Source of the DNA: an uncultured Saprospiraceae bacterium
GTDB lineage: Bacteria; Bacteroidota; Bacteroidia; Chitinophagales; Saprospiraceae
Reading direction: 5' to 3'
Assembly: GCA_905480605.1 (NCBI GenBank)
Contig: CAJQRD010000012.1
Span: 1-64,000, forward strand
DNA length: 64,000 bases
Translations under genes and position numbers: made by a program
In this document: one piece after another, positions 39,901 to 47,429 of the stretch
Numbering within the stretch: the first letter of the stretch is position 1
Layout of the letters: each line of letters begins with the position of its first letter
Notes under the pieces: generated by a model
Databases searched by the model: none
What the model saw: only the letters and a program-made list of their open reading frames with translations
Told to the model about the DNA's origin: nothing

Positions 39901-39963
39901 TATTATATTCTTGAGTTTTCTACCTTCAAAATCAAAAAGAGCATCACAATACTAAGAAACTAA
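30928..39963 (+). CDS. Giant secreted metallopeptidase with Ig-like repeats and T9SS type B sorting domain
   Basis: A 3011-residue protein. Signal peptide about 1-20. A propeptide-like region follows to about 190. A reprolysin-like (M12B-type) zinc peptidase domain has HEFGHMYNSPH at 327-337 (zinc His327, His331, His337) and the Met-turn IMSYQG about 365. Further beta domains run to about 1000. About 25 Ig-like repeats of about 75 residues then run to about 2900, each beginning near (V/L)-x-L-G-x-D-x-x-x-C-x-G and containing a second Cys-free strand ending GTY-x-(V/M). The last 80 residues are a gliding-motility-associated C-terminal domain: VITPNGDSANDE, FNRWGN, WDGT, LPADTYYY. That is a T9SS type B sorting signal. 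It is exported and probably surface-attached. Partner PorP/SprF follows after 2 bases. Confidence 0.88.
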   Translation: MKKRILSLLVLVPLFLSISAQKEVNIASFVDFEVLKENRKQSINLDEAYISKSLHSKSESIVLPFLNDKHNFTVEEFSIHDGGGNPFPEIKTYKLYSKVDKTLTGRITSGPAGVSISYLSNGRIVRIYPDSYDLTVKRTYSQEIGIAKRMSHGESYCSMDEALSTNQILPSSQKEDIKNEQKKNGSIRRIYRVALICTGEWSELNGGGARQLAISSLNDISSIFEKDMSIEMVLSSGSPLMRSNSNTDEFIPNPSNRPSQAQNAIENAFNTSRYDLGHVFHRSVSGDGFGSGGVAGLGVICNASRKASGWSSSFNTNNNAWIQLAAHEFGHMYNSPHTFNGIGGSCDAGNHPASTAYEIGSGTTIMSYQGICDADYNIPSQGIADNYFHVNSLNRMTDYAETFGICNDNAWIIDNNNEPEASANPCGAIYSMPRLTPFMLIGEATDADGDALTYNWEQYDEDGPGQRPTHGLIGSQASDSNNAPLYRSYPPSADPTRTIPLLSNLANNISSDFEVLTRKTRSINFRFVVRDNNPAGGAVDWDQITIKTTASKGPLSLLSQENGDTIQAGSTITVDWNTRNSDDLCDKAVIKLSTDGGLSFPFEIAKNIDYAAGTAQVIIPASFSNTEKARIMIACDDYECFTFFDITNRNFTIESNCFAPASLLCDDSDGTFLFGDPNLDFDEDVIDGSNFTSLDGPLEALESMDLTVNDQNNNCTVINNVFNPFQEFKFSVTESGSYTFRIANGPQDPDENISAYTIFDKATFNTANPCPSFIASNARQAGNFTVSSEFSANLESCKEYLLVAMVTNNVTNTLALTNIDGPGFAVLGEATEDYALTFMAFDAETEEIIAISDDADFVSLPAGEYFIKSAFYKISGPTPPNNVDPTTLIGLTQSELLGGVDCIFPSGNEKEIIIEATCFVQNITEVSRTACNPLTNTFDITLSFDVDMGPGTGEVTINGQTFDISSASATVTLTGIIANGDMIDLDFKFTDDKGCDRIYADVFQASQNCCPIVIDLGIDRSLCIGEIETLDGGTDGNMFAWYRDGDLLSEDTQVIEVTNTGLYTVQVTNETGCVNEASVNLSFESIPTASLSLPAIDACFGEVASMELFTNVNDIVWFRESTVVATNTVVYGVTEPGSYSVVVTSEFGCTQTAEFEAVFKDTPVVDLGEDFLTCNGAVHILDAQLSGFKYSYEWRRNFFPAGDGTQFFEVTTFGIYSVTVTDNDNSCESVDTISIDYEELPDFNFASDKQRCDGDNIVIEAEESDFTINWYFNDELIPGVNTVELTAEEAGIYVAAIEQNDQCMESDTFQLTILDSPNLDLPEVISACPGEDVILMVNDQSSTFEWSAESGTPISETSNTLTVTVPDTYYIYAFNNTTFCEKRDTVEVTFSNVPILNLGPDITACDNETITLESVTNGFQVQWFFNNQLIQGESGSSIQVNEAGEYRILIDQGGACTSEDVLTLTYNTSPDVDLGIDRSACPGDVITLDGGDASNVFIWSSDEDGVLTETSNNLDVIKTGIYYVSASGNGCTTLDTVVINFADLPSLDLGDDVSNCEGDLYTISIDSEGFDLEWTLDDEVLTGQTSDDLLADQSGTYIVKISAGTSCSVSDTIEVLYTPFPVVDLGDDSSACPGDVIELVVEELGNIYIWSSSLGGQLAETSNTLSVTETATYSVEVTNSAGCTTTDMVLIEFSPLPDLNLGADVTVCQGEDVELTGSSNGFDIEWYLDNVLVNGENGESLVALESGTYIMKVASSPSCAISDTVVVSFIDAPVVDLGDDRSACPSDNIVLDGGDAGNTYVWTSESGFPISETSNMLSITESDTYYVEASNGACSSRDTVSITFTELPMLDLGADVTVCQGEDVQLTGISSGFDIEWYLDDVLIAGENGENLNALESGTYIMKVASSPDCAISDTVVVSFIDAPIVDLGDDRSVCPTDDVVLDGGEAGNTFVWTSENGLTITETASMLAITESDTYYVESSNGSCSTRDTVTITFAELPMLDLGEDVTVCQGEDVQLSGTSNGFSVEWSLNDVLINGENGENLTVLESGTYIMKVASSPTCAISDTVIVSFINAPIVDLGDDRSVCPTDNVVLDGGESGNTFVWTSENGLSISETSSMLAITESDTYFVESSNGSCSTRDTVTITFTELPLLDLGDDINDICEGADFELTATTNGFETSWLLNDEVIIGENNESLVIEESGIYIVVASASSTCETRDTIEIALVPAPVLLDLIDELGCEGTSIELTAGTDGEFQYTWSDDNGVIQESGVASLMVSTSGTYTVEASDLNGCVSTETAVLEFIAQPTVEIDESLSICDGEPTNIQATSNVTIIDWYFDGAFLMTVSDDSFEASESGEYVAIVGAGTECEASDTIIVTSIDSPQFIIEGNSEVCSADLPIMFTVDLESNETIQWFFNTNEIDLATTGTLEANQAGEYSAVVTNSNNCQTSINTPLAIFESSSNILSSVPQLCEGDVFTMEASTDGSTFEYRDGAGTVLSTSEESLDITESGTYSFVSFNDIGCETLSEFEVIFEELPTVDLGPAAQVACIGVDVIFDIENIPGATYEWSKDGEIITGEVGNTLQATDNGDYSVVVTNSAGCSATGESSVTFFDSPTLSLQPEISFCTGTSASLSITTDVNIIRWILDGNVVANDITTFDVLTGGTYIIEVESSDGCVTTDEIEVIEVAAPSISIDNIELCPGESQEITLDPGFSDYFWDGIMATGSSATINFESFTQITTQNASVTVMNQTGCSTTEEFTITYFPPINALVASSRISSCVGESEMLQATGGLFYEWTDPSNSLSQTDIANPIATPTETTIYMVAVSDNCPGNISNLSVEVIVNDLPIANAGMDTCAIAGLEFSLNASGGIGYKWDNSDLIVGSANIADATILITEPTTFMVTVTDDNGCQSTDDVDLCILEDPLEVIKAVTVITPNGDSANDELVFNGLEAYPDNVLTVFNRWGNVIFKKRGYQNDALRWDGTRDGLELPADTYYYILEFSTFKIKKSITILRN
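36028..37386 (+). repeat. Three tandem 453-bp repeats inside the giant protease gene
   Basis: Units begin at 36028, 36481 and 36934 and the array ends before 37387. The period is exactly 453 bases (151 codons), two Ig-like domains per unit. Copies are near-identical in long stretches, for example the VTVCQGEDV, KVASSP and VVSFIDAP blocks. The flanking Ig domains are clearly more diverged. This points to recent in-frame duplication or gene conversion. Confidence 0.9.
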
Positions 39964-39965
39964 TT

Positions 39966-40886
39966 ATGAAAAATTTACTATACATACTTATATTTTTTGG
40001 CTTCTTTGCTAATGTGAATGCACAGCAATTACCCTTTACAACACCAATCCAGGATATGCATCATTTTTGGAATCCAGCATTTACTGCGCCTGGAACAGAT
40101 ATGATTTTTACTGGGTTCTTTAGAAAGCAATGGGTTGGATTTGATAATGCACCGAACACAGCATTTACATCAATACAATACCCTTTTGTTGATATGAACA
40201 TGAGTGCTGGAGCTGCTATTATTTCTGATAAAACAGGACCTGTATCTAAATTGGGCTTACAATTAAATTATGCATACAAATTGCGTGAAGTTTTAAAAGA
40301 TGATGATCATTTAGCATTTGGTGTGAGTGCATATTTTTACCAATACAGATTTAATCCAGCAAATGAAGTTGCCAATCAAACCATTGATCCTCTTCTTGCA
40401 GGTCAAACGCAATCAAAGTTTAATCCAAGTCTAGGTATTGGATTTGCTTATTTCTCAAGCACTGAAGAGTTTGCAAGAGAAAACATATTCTATGTTGGAC
40501 TTTCTACCATGCAATTTTTGTCTGGAAAATTATTATTGGAATCTGGTGATGCTGAAAGACAAAGACACTATTTTGCAAATATGGGATTGAAATTCTTTTC
40601 ATACGATTCATATTTGGAGCCAAGTATTCAGGTCAATTTTGTTAAACCAGAGTTGATAGATATGGTTGTAGGCATAAAGTACGAAATGGAGGAAACGTTT
40701 TGGGCAGCGCTGAATTATTCAACAGTTAATGACTTGTCATTTTCTGGAGGTGTCATCATGAAAGATGTTGGAGGAAGATATACTTCTTTGAGACTAGGAA
40801 TTTTGGCTGCGTTCAATGCAGGAGAGCTAATACAAACAGGCCCAAGCTTAGAATTTTTTGCAGCTTATAAATTTGATATAGACTAA
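39966..40886 (+). CDS. PorP/SprF family T9SS outer-membrane protein
   Basis: A 306-residue protein with a signal peptide (about 1-19, ending VNA-QQ) and the PorP/SprF pattern: HHFWNPAFTAPGTDM near residue 33, FRKQWVGFDNAPNTAF, and barrel strands containing NMSAGAAIISDKTGPVSKLGLQLNYAYKL. SprF is needed for secretion of the cognate SprB, and type B cargo genes are usually followed by such a partner. The 2-base gap to the giant protease gene fits this exactly. Confidence 0.9.
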   Translation: MKNLLYILIFFGFFANVNAQQLPFTTPIQDMHHFWNPAFTAPGTDMIFTGFFRKQWVGFDNAPNTAFTSIQYPFVDMNMSAGAAIISDKTGPVSKLGLQLNYAYKLREVLKDDDHLAFGVSAYFYQYRFNPANEVANQTIDPLLAGQTQSKFNPSLGIGFAYFSSTEEFARENIFYVGLSTMQFLSGKLLLESGDAERQRHYFANMGLKFFSYDSYLEPSIQVNFVKPELIDMVVGIKYEMEETFWAALNYSTVNDLSFSGGVIMKDVGGRYTSLRLGILAAFNAGELIQTGPSLEFFAAYKFDID

Positions 40887-40945
40887 AGGACTTTTTATAA
40901 GGAGCGGATATTTAATTAGAACTGACATCAATTTGAAATTTTAAT

Positions 40946-40953
40946 TATATTTG
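40946..40953 (+). promoter_or_regulatory. -7 element of tRNA-Arg
   Basis: TATATTTG is a full TAnnTTTG match ending 11 bases before the tRNA 5' end, so transcription would begin about 40960. Confidence 0.6.
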
Positions 40954-40964
40954 CGCTCCTTAAT

Positions 40965-41038
40965 GGCCAAGTAGCTCAATTGGATAGAGTACCTGATTAC
41001 GGCTCAGGAGGTTGAGGGTTCGACTCCTTCCTTGGTCA
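40965..41038 (+). tRNA. tRNA-Arg (anticodon ACG)
   Basis: Folded by eye as a 74-base cloverleaf. Acceptor arms are GGCCAAG (40965-40971) and CTTGGTC (41031-41037) with discriminator A. The D-arm region is TAGCTCAATTGGATAGAG. The anticodon stem is CCTGA/TCAGG with loop TTACGGC, anticodon ACG, read as arginine with A34 presumably edited to inosine. The T-arm is GAGGG-TTCGACT-CCTTC. CCA is not encoded. Confidence 0.93.
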
Positions 41039-41045
41039 CTTACAC

Positions 41046-41099
41046 AAACGGTTGATTTTTAAGCATTTATATAAGAGCTTAAAAATTAGCCGTTTTTTT
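41046..41099 (+). terminator. Terminator after tRNA-Arg
   Basis: AAACGG...ATTTTTAAGC, an A/T loop, GCTTAAAAAT...CCGTTT form a long two-part stem followed by a T-run (41092-41099), just after the tRNA. Confidence 0.8.
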
Positions 41100-41133
41100 A
41101 TTCTAAAAAACAATCCAACTGAGCCTGTTCAAT

Positions 41134-41166
41134 AAAAAAAGACCCGCTAACAATGTTAACGAGCCT
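41134..41166 (-). terminator. Terminator after cold-shock gene
   Basis: On the reverse strand a 12-bp stem with a 3-base loop (GCTCGTTAAC / GTTAGCGGGTC, G-T pairs included) is followed by seven T. It lies 28 bases past the cold-shock stop at 41194. Confidence 0.8.
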
Positions 41167-41193
41167 AATATTTTTTATGATAAAACGAGAATG

Positions 41194-41388
41194 TTATATA
41201 ACATCAACATTTATTGCATTCAAACCTTTTTGTCCTTCTTCAACATCAAAAGAAACTTTGTCTCCTTCGTTAAGATTGGTGCCATTTAGGCCATTAACAT
41301 GTACGAAAACGTCTTTTCCTCCATCATCTGGAGTTATAAATCCGAATCCTTTACCGTCGTTGAAAAACTTTACTGTACCGTTACTCAT
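41194..41388 (-). CDS. cspA: Cold-shock domain protein
   Basis: A 64-residue single cold-shock domain (OB fold). RNA-binding motifs are KGFGFI (RNP1, about residues 13-18) and DVFVHV (RNP2, about 26-31), after the usual [11 protein letters not shown] start. It binds single-stranded RNA/DNA as an RNA chaperone. Single-gene unit with a terminator at 41134. The 435 bases upstream hold no gene and may contain a long leader, which is common for cold-shock genes. Confidence 0.92.
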   Translation of the reverse strand: MSNGTVKFFNDGKGFGFITPDDGGKDVFVHVNGLNGTNLNEGDKVSFDVEEGQKGLNAINVDVI

Positions 41389-41823
41389 TAAATTAAAATT
41401 AAATATAAAGAGGCAAGATATAAACTTAATACCCTAACCAAACCCAGAAAACGTATGCTGTTGCCATTAAGTTTCAATTTTAATCTTTTTATTTCAAATA
41501 GCCTGCAGGTGGAGATATTGAAAATATCATTTCATTATCAAAACTAATTCGTATTACATGATTAAAGTAATAAATTCTTAAGTACCACACTGCTCAGATT
41601 GATTGATGATAAATTAGATAATTATCAGCATTATTTAGTAAGGTCGATTTGTTAAAGAGAATTGAGGATTTGAGTATATGACAGAATTCAGCCAATAAGG
41701 AAAATTACTATGATTTTTATAACTTACAAATACTTCGAATTGTTAGTCTCGCCTACAAGGGACTAACATTCTTTTAGAAGAAGCTGTTTTTGATACCAAA
41801 TTTTATTCAAAAATAATTATATA
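41389..41823. other. 435-base intergenic region, no gene
   Basis: Lies between the cold-shock gene and the permuted papain-like gene, both on the reverse strand. I see no ORF or TAnnTTTG match. It contains the hairpin at 41742-41767 and otherwise AT-rich sequence that may be the cold-shock leader. Confidence 0.5.
41742..41767 (-). terminator. Possible hairpin terminator after 41824-42840 gene
   Basis: GTTAGTCTC and GGGACTAAC pair over 9 positions (one G-T) with an 8-base loop, 57 bases past the stop at 41824. No T-tract follows on the reverse strand. Confidence 0.35.
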
Positions 41824-42840
41824 CTATAGCCTCTCTAAACGTACAGCTATCCCATCTTGCAGAACACTAACAATCTTAGCATGAGATGGATAAGTCAACG
41901 TAAAAGTCTTATTTATATCAAATACTCCTGATTCTAATTTATACAGATACTCAAAATGCATGTAGTTATGATCATCGTATCTAGAAATTAGGTATGTATC
42001 ATTTCCTTGGGGTTCAATTTTGTAATATGCATGTGCGCCTAAACCTTTAAGTTCATGATAATCTTCTTTGATAAGAACTTGAGAATCACTAGAGTTAGGC
42101 ATAGCCTCCAATTTCAATTTAGGTTTGTAGGCCTTGAAGTCTGATCTTGTCATTTTGTGATATTCCCTATTGTCATCAACAACATGGATAAAATCCCGAT
42201 ATGATTTTTGTGTAATTTGTTTGAGAGGTAAATTAAATTGAAAAAGAGATATGATATTTAGAAACTTAGACAATGAACTGTCGAAACCTGGTTTTAAAAA
42301 TGCACTAGATGCAAATCGTGAACAATTCGTTGATGCTGGCTTAAATGGAGCATATCTTATGTGACCCATGTCTTGTAAACTCGTAATGTATTTATATACA
42401 GCTTTAATATTAACGTTATCTCTTGCGGCTCCTATCAAATACCCATATCCATGGCAAGAAGGATTTTGTTTTATTTGAATTAGAATCTCATTTAGATTGA
42501 GAACAACACCTGATTCAATTATAGGCTTTATTTCAATTGTCAGTTCAGGATCAGTATGTTCACTTCGAACTCTACCATAGCCGAGCGGTGCTTGATATCT
42601 TCCAAAATCATAATAGTATGCTTTTTCCTCATTGTAGTCAATTAGGCAAAATGCGGCATGTCCCACTTTATAAGTGTTATCTTTTATAAGACCAATAACT
42701 TTTGAAATGGGATCATACCATGCACCAGTTTTTGTCACACGAGTTTCTGGCCAAGCCAACATAACAACAGTACCTTTATCTATTAGGGCATATTTATTAT
42801 GATCAGATTTTTTATTATTTTGAGTTGCACTTTTACTCAT
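41824..42840 (-). CDS. Uncharacterised protein, possible permuted papain-like (YiiX/DUF4105-like) fold
   Basis: A 338-residue cytosolic-looking protein with no signal peptide. It has a His motif VGHAAFCLID at about residue 59-68 and a later Cys motif STNCSRFASSAFL at about 169-181. This order (His before Cys, with NCS-R-F) is that of circularly permuted NlpC/P60-like proteins such as YiiX. The N-terminus VVMLAWPETRVTKTGAWYDP and the C-terminal beta region are not recognised. Probably a single-gene unit between cspA and the DUF2490 gene. Function unknown; the fold assignment is an inference. Confidence 0.55.
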   Translation of the reverse strand: MSKSATQNNKKSDHNKYALIDKGTVVMLAWPETRVTKTGAWYDPISKVIGLIKDNTYKVGHAAFCLIDYNEEKAYYYDFGRYQAPLGYGRVRSEHTDPELTIEIKPIIESGVVLNLNEILIQIKQNPSCHGYGYLIGAARDNVNIKAVYKYITSLQDMGHIRYAPFKPASTNCSRFASSAFLKPGFDSSLSKFLNIISLFQFNLPLKQITQKSYRDFIHVVDDNREYHKMTRSDFKAYKPKLKLEAMPNSSDSQVLIKEDYHELKGLGAHAYYKIEPQGNDTYLISRYDDHNYMHFEYLYKLESGVFDINKTFTLTYPSHAKIVSVLQDGIAVRLERL

Positions 42841-42945
42841 TATTCAAACCAGACAGCATGTTTATTTAAGATGACAGAAGAGTAACAAATATAAAATATT
42901 ATTTCAAAAATTAGAGACTTAGAATTCCACTTGATTTATAACAAT

Positions 42946-43581
42946 CTATATTGAATAAGTAGCCTTTACAACATAAATATTAAAATTACTATTAGGTTCC
43001 AAATTTATTGTCTCTTGCCTCCAGTATGTCATAGAAAGTTTCAAGTTTTTCTGAAGTTGCAAATCTACACCAGGTTCATACCTTACACGTTGCAGCTGTT
43101 CAAAACCATTTAATCGCAGCCATGGTTCAATAGCTAAATGCGGTGTTAAAATTCCAAAACTTGGAAATGTCAGCTTAGTCTTCCACCTTATAAAATCAGG
43201 ATCAATGTTTTCATTTATATCTAATGCAAGATGATAGCGCAATCCACTAAATACTTTTATAGCATTAATTGATGTACTATATCTAATATCAAACCATAAA
43301 AATTGCCTATCTCCGGCATCAGGCACGAACCAAGTCCTAGAAATAAATCCTAAACCCCAATGTTTGTATACTTTGTGAGCATAGTGAATATCAATAGAAC
43401 TGTTCTGGTAAGACTTTAAGTTATTGTTGGTTCTTAAGGTCGGAGTAATGTATAAAGCATTTTTCTCATCAAATTTCTTGTGTAAACTCAATTGAGACCA
43501 AAGAATGTTATCTTCTGTTTGTGCTTTTACTGAATTGATAAGAAAACAGGTTAGAATTATAGTAAAGAGATGTTTTTTCAT
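42946..43581 (-). CDS. DUF2490 outer-membrane beta-barrel protein
   Basis: Start chosen at the ATG at 43581, which gives the signal peptide MKKHLFTIILTCFLINSVKAQ; a longer frame to 43683 adds a basic, unlike leader. The mature protein (about 190 residues) begins QTEDNILWSQLSLHKKFDEK and consists of amphipathic beta strands with RYEPGVDLQLQKNLKLSMTYWRQ near the end, the DUF2490 pattern. Ends in a beta strand IYVVKATYSI. A small outer-membrane barrel of unknown function. Confidence 0.7.
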   Translation of the reverse strand: MKKHLFTIILTCFLINSVKAQTEDNILWSQLSLHKKFDEKNALYITPTLRTNNNLKSYQNSSIDIHYAHKVYKHWGLGFISRTWFVPDAGDRQFLWFDIRYSTSINAIKVFSGLRYHLALDINENIDPDFIRWKTKLTFPSFGILTPHLAIEPWLRLNGFEQLQRVRYEPGVDLQLQKNLKLSMTYWRQETINLEPNSNFNIYVVKATYSI

Positions 43582-43840
43582 AGATTTTGAAGTTGAAATA
43601 CGTTTTTTAAAGAAAATGAGGAACATATGTTTCCTTTTTGACATTCGCACTTTTTTAAATAAAAATAAGTTGTAAATACTCAATTCTCATGATTTATTGA
43701 ATGTAAATATACACTCTTGGCTTTATTTAGTATTTCTATAACGTTTACTAATAAACCATATGAGTAAATGTGGCGTTAGATTTGTAGTATAAGTATACAC
43801 TTAGCAGTACATTTGTATAAATAATAAAACAACAATAAAA

Positions 43841-44332
43841 ATGAAATTTAAGTCGATATACAAAATTCTAGTGATTTTTGCCTTGATTTTTACATCAAAT
43901 GCGATGTTTGCACAAGAAGATTATAAAGCTGAAAACGAAGGATGGCTGGTTAATTTGGATGAAGCATACAAACAATCAAAAGAAACAGGTAAGCCAATTT
44001 TAGCAAATATAACAGGAAGTGATTGGTGTGGATGGTGTAAAAGATTAACAAAAAGTGTATTTGTAAAACCAGAATTTAAAAAATGGGCTGATGAAAATGT
44101 TGTTTTGTTAGAAGTTGATTTTCCAAGAAGAAAGAAACTTCCTCCTGCAATACAACAACAAAATAGAAATATTCAACAAGCCTTAAAAGTAAGTGGCTAC
44201 CCAACAATATGGGTTTTTAACTTGGATAAAAATGATAAAGGTGAATTCAATATTGCAGCTTTGGGTAAAACAGGTTACCGCAAGACAGTTGCAGAGTTTA
44301 CAGGTGACGTAAACAGAATGTTAGACAAGTAA
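43841..44332 (+). CDS. Secreted thioredoxin-fold protein
   Basis: A 163-residue protein with a signal peptide (about 1-24, ending MFA-QEDY) and a CGWC active site at residues 63-66 in GSDWCGWCKRL, followed by VSGYPTIWVFN (cis-Pro). The same secreted CGWC class as the protein at 28264, but only loosely similar outside the active site. Own transcription unit, closed by the terminator at 44360. Its reductase partner is not visible. Confidence 0.8.
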   Translation: MKFKSIYKILVIFALIFTSNAMFAQEDYKAENEGWLVNLDEAYKQSKETGKPILANITGSDWCGWCKRLTKSVFVKPEFKKWADENVVLLEVDFPRRKKLPPAIQQQNRNIQQALKVSGYPTIWVFNLDKNDKGEFNIAALGKTGYRKTVAEFTGDVNRMLDK

Positions 44333-44359
44333 TAATCTAATTTTTATAAGATATATCAA

Positions 44360-44390
44360 GGCTCAACTTTTAATAGTTGGGCCTTTTTTT
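44360..44390 (+). terminator. Rho-independent terminator after thioredoxin gene
   Basis: GGCTCAACT (44360-44368), 6-base loop, AGTTGGGCC (44375-44383), then seven T. A perfect 9-bp GC-containing stem 27 bases past the stop. Confidence 0.9.
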
Positions 44391-44512
44391 ATTATACGAT
44401 TTCCTGGCTTTAGTATGATTTGCATACATATATATATTATTTGCATAAGTTATGCCGTAAAACTCTCAATTTTAGGTACTTTTATTTTACTTATGAAAAT
44501 TAAAAGTAATAA

Positions 44513-46036
44513 ATGAAAGTTGGAATCCCGAAAGAATCCGCAATTGACGAATTGCGCGTTGGAGCAACTCCAAAGACCGTTAAAAGGCTTATCAAGCAAG
44601 GTTTTGATGTTTTTGTAGAATCACAAGCAGGTGCTCAAGCAAATTATACAGATGATAATTACAAAGATGCAGGGGCGCATATAAAAAGTTCAGCTACTGA
44701 ACTATTTGATGCAGTAGATATTATCTTAAAGGTTCAGCCTTTTAATGATTCTGAAATTGAATTATTGAGAGAAGGGCAAGTATCACTAAGCTACCTCTAC
44801 CCTGCTGTTAATACAGAACTTCTAAAGAAACTCGCTGCTAAAAAAGTGAATGCAGTGGCGATGGATGCGATTCCAAGGATTTCACGTGCACAAAAGATGG
44901 ACGTATTATCCTCAATGGCAAATATAGCTGGTTATCGATCTGTAATAGAGGCAGCCAATTTATATGGAAGATTCTTAAACGGTCAAATAACAGCCGCAGG
45001 AAAAGTTGATCCCGCTAAAGTATTGGTTATTGGAGCAGGTGTAGCTGGATTGGCTGCATTAGGTACTGCCAATTCCCTTGGTGCTATAGTTAGAGCTTTT
45101 GATACAAGGATGGAAGTAAAAGAGCAAATCCAAAGTATGGGTGCGCAGTTTTTAACTGTTGAAATAGAGGAAGACGGTTCAACAGACTCTGGTTACTCTA
45201 AAGTTATGAGCCAAGCATTCATAGATGCTGAAATGGAACTGTTTCGCGAACAAGCCAAAGAAGTAGACATAATTATCACTACGGCTCAGATTCCAGGAAG
45301 ACAAGCACCGAAACTAATCATGGATTACCATGTTGCGCTTATGAAACCAGGTTCTGTTATAGTAGATTTAGCCGCAAGCTCAGGAGGAAATTGTATGTTG
45401 ACTGAAAACGGAAAAACAATTGAAACTGAGAATGGTGTTTTCATTGTTGGTAAGTTAGATCAACTGCCAGAACAAGCCAGTCAATTATATGGTAATAACT
45501 TATGTCACTTACTTGATGACATGGGTAAATCCGAAGGATTTAAAATTGATATGGAGGATGATGTGGTAAGTCGTGCTATGGTCACCTATAATGGTGAAGT
45601 CAATTGGCCACCTAAACCATTGTCAGTCAGTCCTCAGAAAAAATCAGCTCAAAACGTAGATCCTGTAAAAAAGGAAAAAGAAGCTCCAAAAAAATCCTAC
45701 AGCAGTATGATTTCTCTTATTGCAATTGCTGCTGTTTTATATCTGCTAGGTTTGGTAGCACCATCAGATTTCATGCAACACTTTACAGTGTTTGTGCTAT
45801 CTGTCTTTATCGGTTGGCAAGTTATATGGAATGTTTCACATTCACTACACACGCCTTTAATGGCCGTCACAAATGCAATTAGTGGAATTATAATAATTGG
45901 CGGATTGCTCCAAGTGAAAAATAACATGAACGATCCAATGACCATATTAGCTACAATAGCAATATTGGTCGCAAGTATTAATATTGTTGGCGGTTTTGTG
46001 GTGACACACCGTATGTTGAAAATGTTTAGAAAGTAA
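44513..46036 (+). CDS. pntA: NAD(P) transhydrogenase subunit alpha
   Basis: A 507-residue PntA. The N-terminal domain starts [20 protein letters not shown]. The NAD-binding Rossmann motif [15 protein letters not shown] lies about residue 170, and [13 protein letters not shown] in the domain-I loop. The last 110 residues hold four transmembrane helices, so the alpha chain is the fused (alpha1+alpha2) form. With PntB it couples hydride transfer from NADH to NADP+ to proton entry, supplying NADPH. pntB follows after 4 bases. An AT-rich stretch upstream has TTTG repeats, but no exact TAnnTTTG at the right place. Confidence 0.95.
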   Translation: MKVGIPKESAIDELRVGATPKTVKRLIKQGFDVFVESQAGAQANYTDDNYKDAGAHIKSSATELFDAVDIILKVQPFNDSEIELLREGQVSLSYLYPAVNTELLKKLAAKKVNAVAMDAIPRISRAQKMDVLSSMANIAGYRSVIEAANLYGRFLNGQITAAGKVDPAKVLVIGAGVAGLAALGTANSLGAIVRAFDTRMEVKEQIQSMGAQFLTVEIEEDGSTDSGYSKVMSQAFIDAEMELFREQAKEVDIIITTAQIPGRQAPKLIMDYHVALMKPGSVIVDLAASSGGNCMLTENGKTIETENGVFIVGKLDQLPEQASQLYGNNLCHLLDDMGKSEGFKIDMEDDVVSRAMVTYNGEVNWPPKPLSVSPQKKSAQNVDPVKKEKEAPKKSYSSMISLIAIAAVLYLLGLVAPSDFMQHFTVFVLSVFIGWQVIWNVSHSLHTPLMAVTNAISGIIIIGGLLQVKNNMNDPMTILATIAILVASINIVGGFVVTHRMLKMFRK

Positions 46037-46040
46037 GATT

Positions 46041-47429
46041 ATGATATCATCACAATTACAAATTGCCTCATACCTTTTTGCGAGTATTTTGTTTATACTA
46101 AGCTTAGGAGGTCTATCTTCTCAAGAATCAGCTAAGAAAGGTGTTTTTTATGGTATATTAGGAATGTTAATAGCCGTTGTTTCAACCGTTCTTGGAGAAG
46201 GCGTTGAAGGCTACACTTATATATTAGCGGCTATTGCCGTTGCATCGATTATCGGCATTATGTTAGCAAGGAAAGTCGAAATGACTTCCATGCCTGAACT
46301 GGTCGCTATCCTACATAGTTTTGTAGGACTCGCCGCCGTACTGGTCGGCTTTGGTTCCTATCTTGACCCTATAACTCAGACACTAACGGGATCAGAACAT
46401 GTAATTCATTTGGTTGAGATTTTCATTGGAGTCTTTATAGGTTCCATAACTTTCACCGGTTCTGTCGTGGCATGGGGTAAATTAAGAGGTACTATCAGAA
46501 GTAAAGCTTTGGTTTATCCAGGAAGGCATATTGTCAATTTATCACTTTTGATTGCATGTATAGTTCTATGTGTCTTATTTATTGGAGCTGCTGGAATTAC
46601 AGGAATGAACTGGTTGTACATTATGACAGCAATTGCTTGTTTCATTGGCATAATGTTGGTTATGGCCATTGGAGGTGCAGATATGCCAGTTGTGGTTTCT
46701 ATGCTTAATTCCTACAGTGGTTGGGCTGCAGCTGCCGCAGGTTTCATGCTAGGTAATGATTTACTAATTGTTACAGGAGCCCTAGTTGGTAGTTCTGGTG
46801 CAATACTTTCAATTATAATGTGTAAGGCGATGAACAGATCATTTTGGTCTGTAATCTTTGGTGGATTCGGTACAGGACCTACAGGAAAGGTTGCTGAAGT
46901 CGAAGGTGAGGTTACCGCTGTAAATCATGCAGAAGTTGCTGAGTTACTAAAAAATTCAAAAAATATAGTGATAGTGCCAGGATATGGTATGGCAGTTGCA
47001 AAAGCTCAATTTCCAGTCTTCGAAATGGTCAATAAATTAAAGGATAAAGGAAAGGAAGTTAGATTTGCTATTCATCCCGTAGCTGGAAGATTGCCAGGTC
47101 ATATGAATGTTTTATTAGCGGAAGCCAATGTACCATACGATATTGTTTTAGAAATGGACGAGATTAATGCAGACTTACCAGATACAGATACCGTACTTGT
47201 AATTGGTGCAAATGATATTGTAAATCCAGGAGCTGTTGATGATGAAAATTCTCCAATATATGGGATGCCTGTTATTGAAGTTTGGAATGCTAAAAATGTT
47301 ATCGTTATGAAACGAACTATGGCCACTGGATATGCAGGTGTTCAAAACCCATTGTTCTTCAAAGACAATACTGAAATGTTGTATGGCGATGCCAAGGATA
47401 GTGTAAATAAAATCAATGCTCTATTGTAA
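46041..47429 (+). CDS. pntB: NAD(P) transhydrogenase subunit beta
   Basis: A 462-residue PntB. About nine transmembrane helices with the proton-channel region ([19 protein letters not shown]) precede the NADP-binding domain, seen as [17 protein letters not shown] (about 311), [23 protein letters not shown] and [14 protein letters not shown], ending [17 protein letters not shown]. Inner membrane. Co-transcribed with pntA. Confidence 0.95.
   Translation: MISSQLQIASYLFASILFILSLGGLSSQESAKKGVFYGILGMLIAVVSTVLGEGVEGYTYILAAIAVASIIGIMLARKVEMTSMPELVAILHSFVGLAAVLVGFGSYLDPITQTLTGSEHVIHLVEIFIGVFIGSITFTGSVVAWGKLRGTIRSKALVYPGRHIVNLSLLIACIVLCVLFIGAAGITGMNWLYIMTAIACFIGIMLVMAIGGADMPVVVSMLNSYSGWAAAAAGFMLGNDLLIVTGALVGSSGAILSIIMCKAMNRSFWSVIFGGFGTGPTGKVAEVEGEVTAVNHAEVAELLKNSKNIVIVPGYGMAVAKAQFPVFEMVNKLKDKGKEVRFAIHPVAGRLPGHMNVLLAEANVPYDIVLEMDEINADLPDTDTVLVIGANDIVNPGAVDDENSPIYGMPVIEVWNAKNVIVMKRTMATGYAGVQNPLFFKDNTEMLYGDAKDSVNKINALL

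Noticed and set aside
41389-41823. Small RNA between cspA and the papain-like gene
   Set aside because: Only one hairpin without T-tract is seen and no promoter match; not enough to call an RNA.
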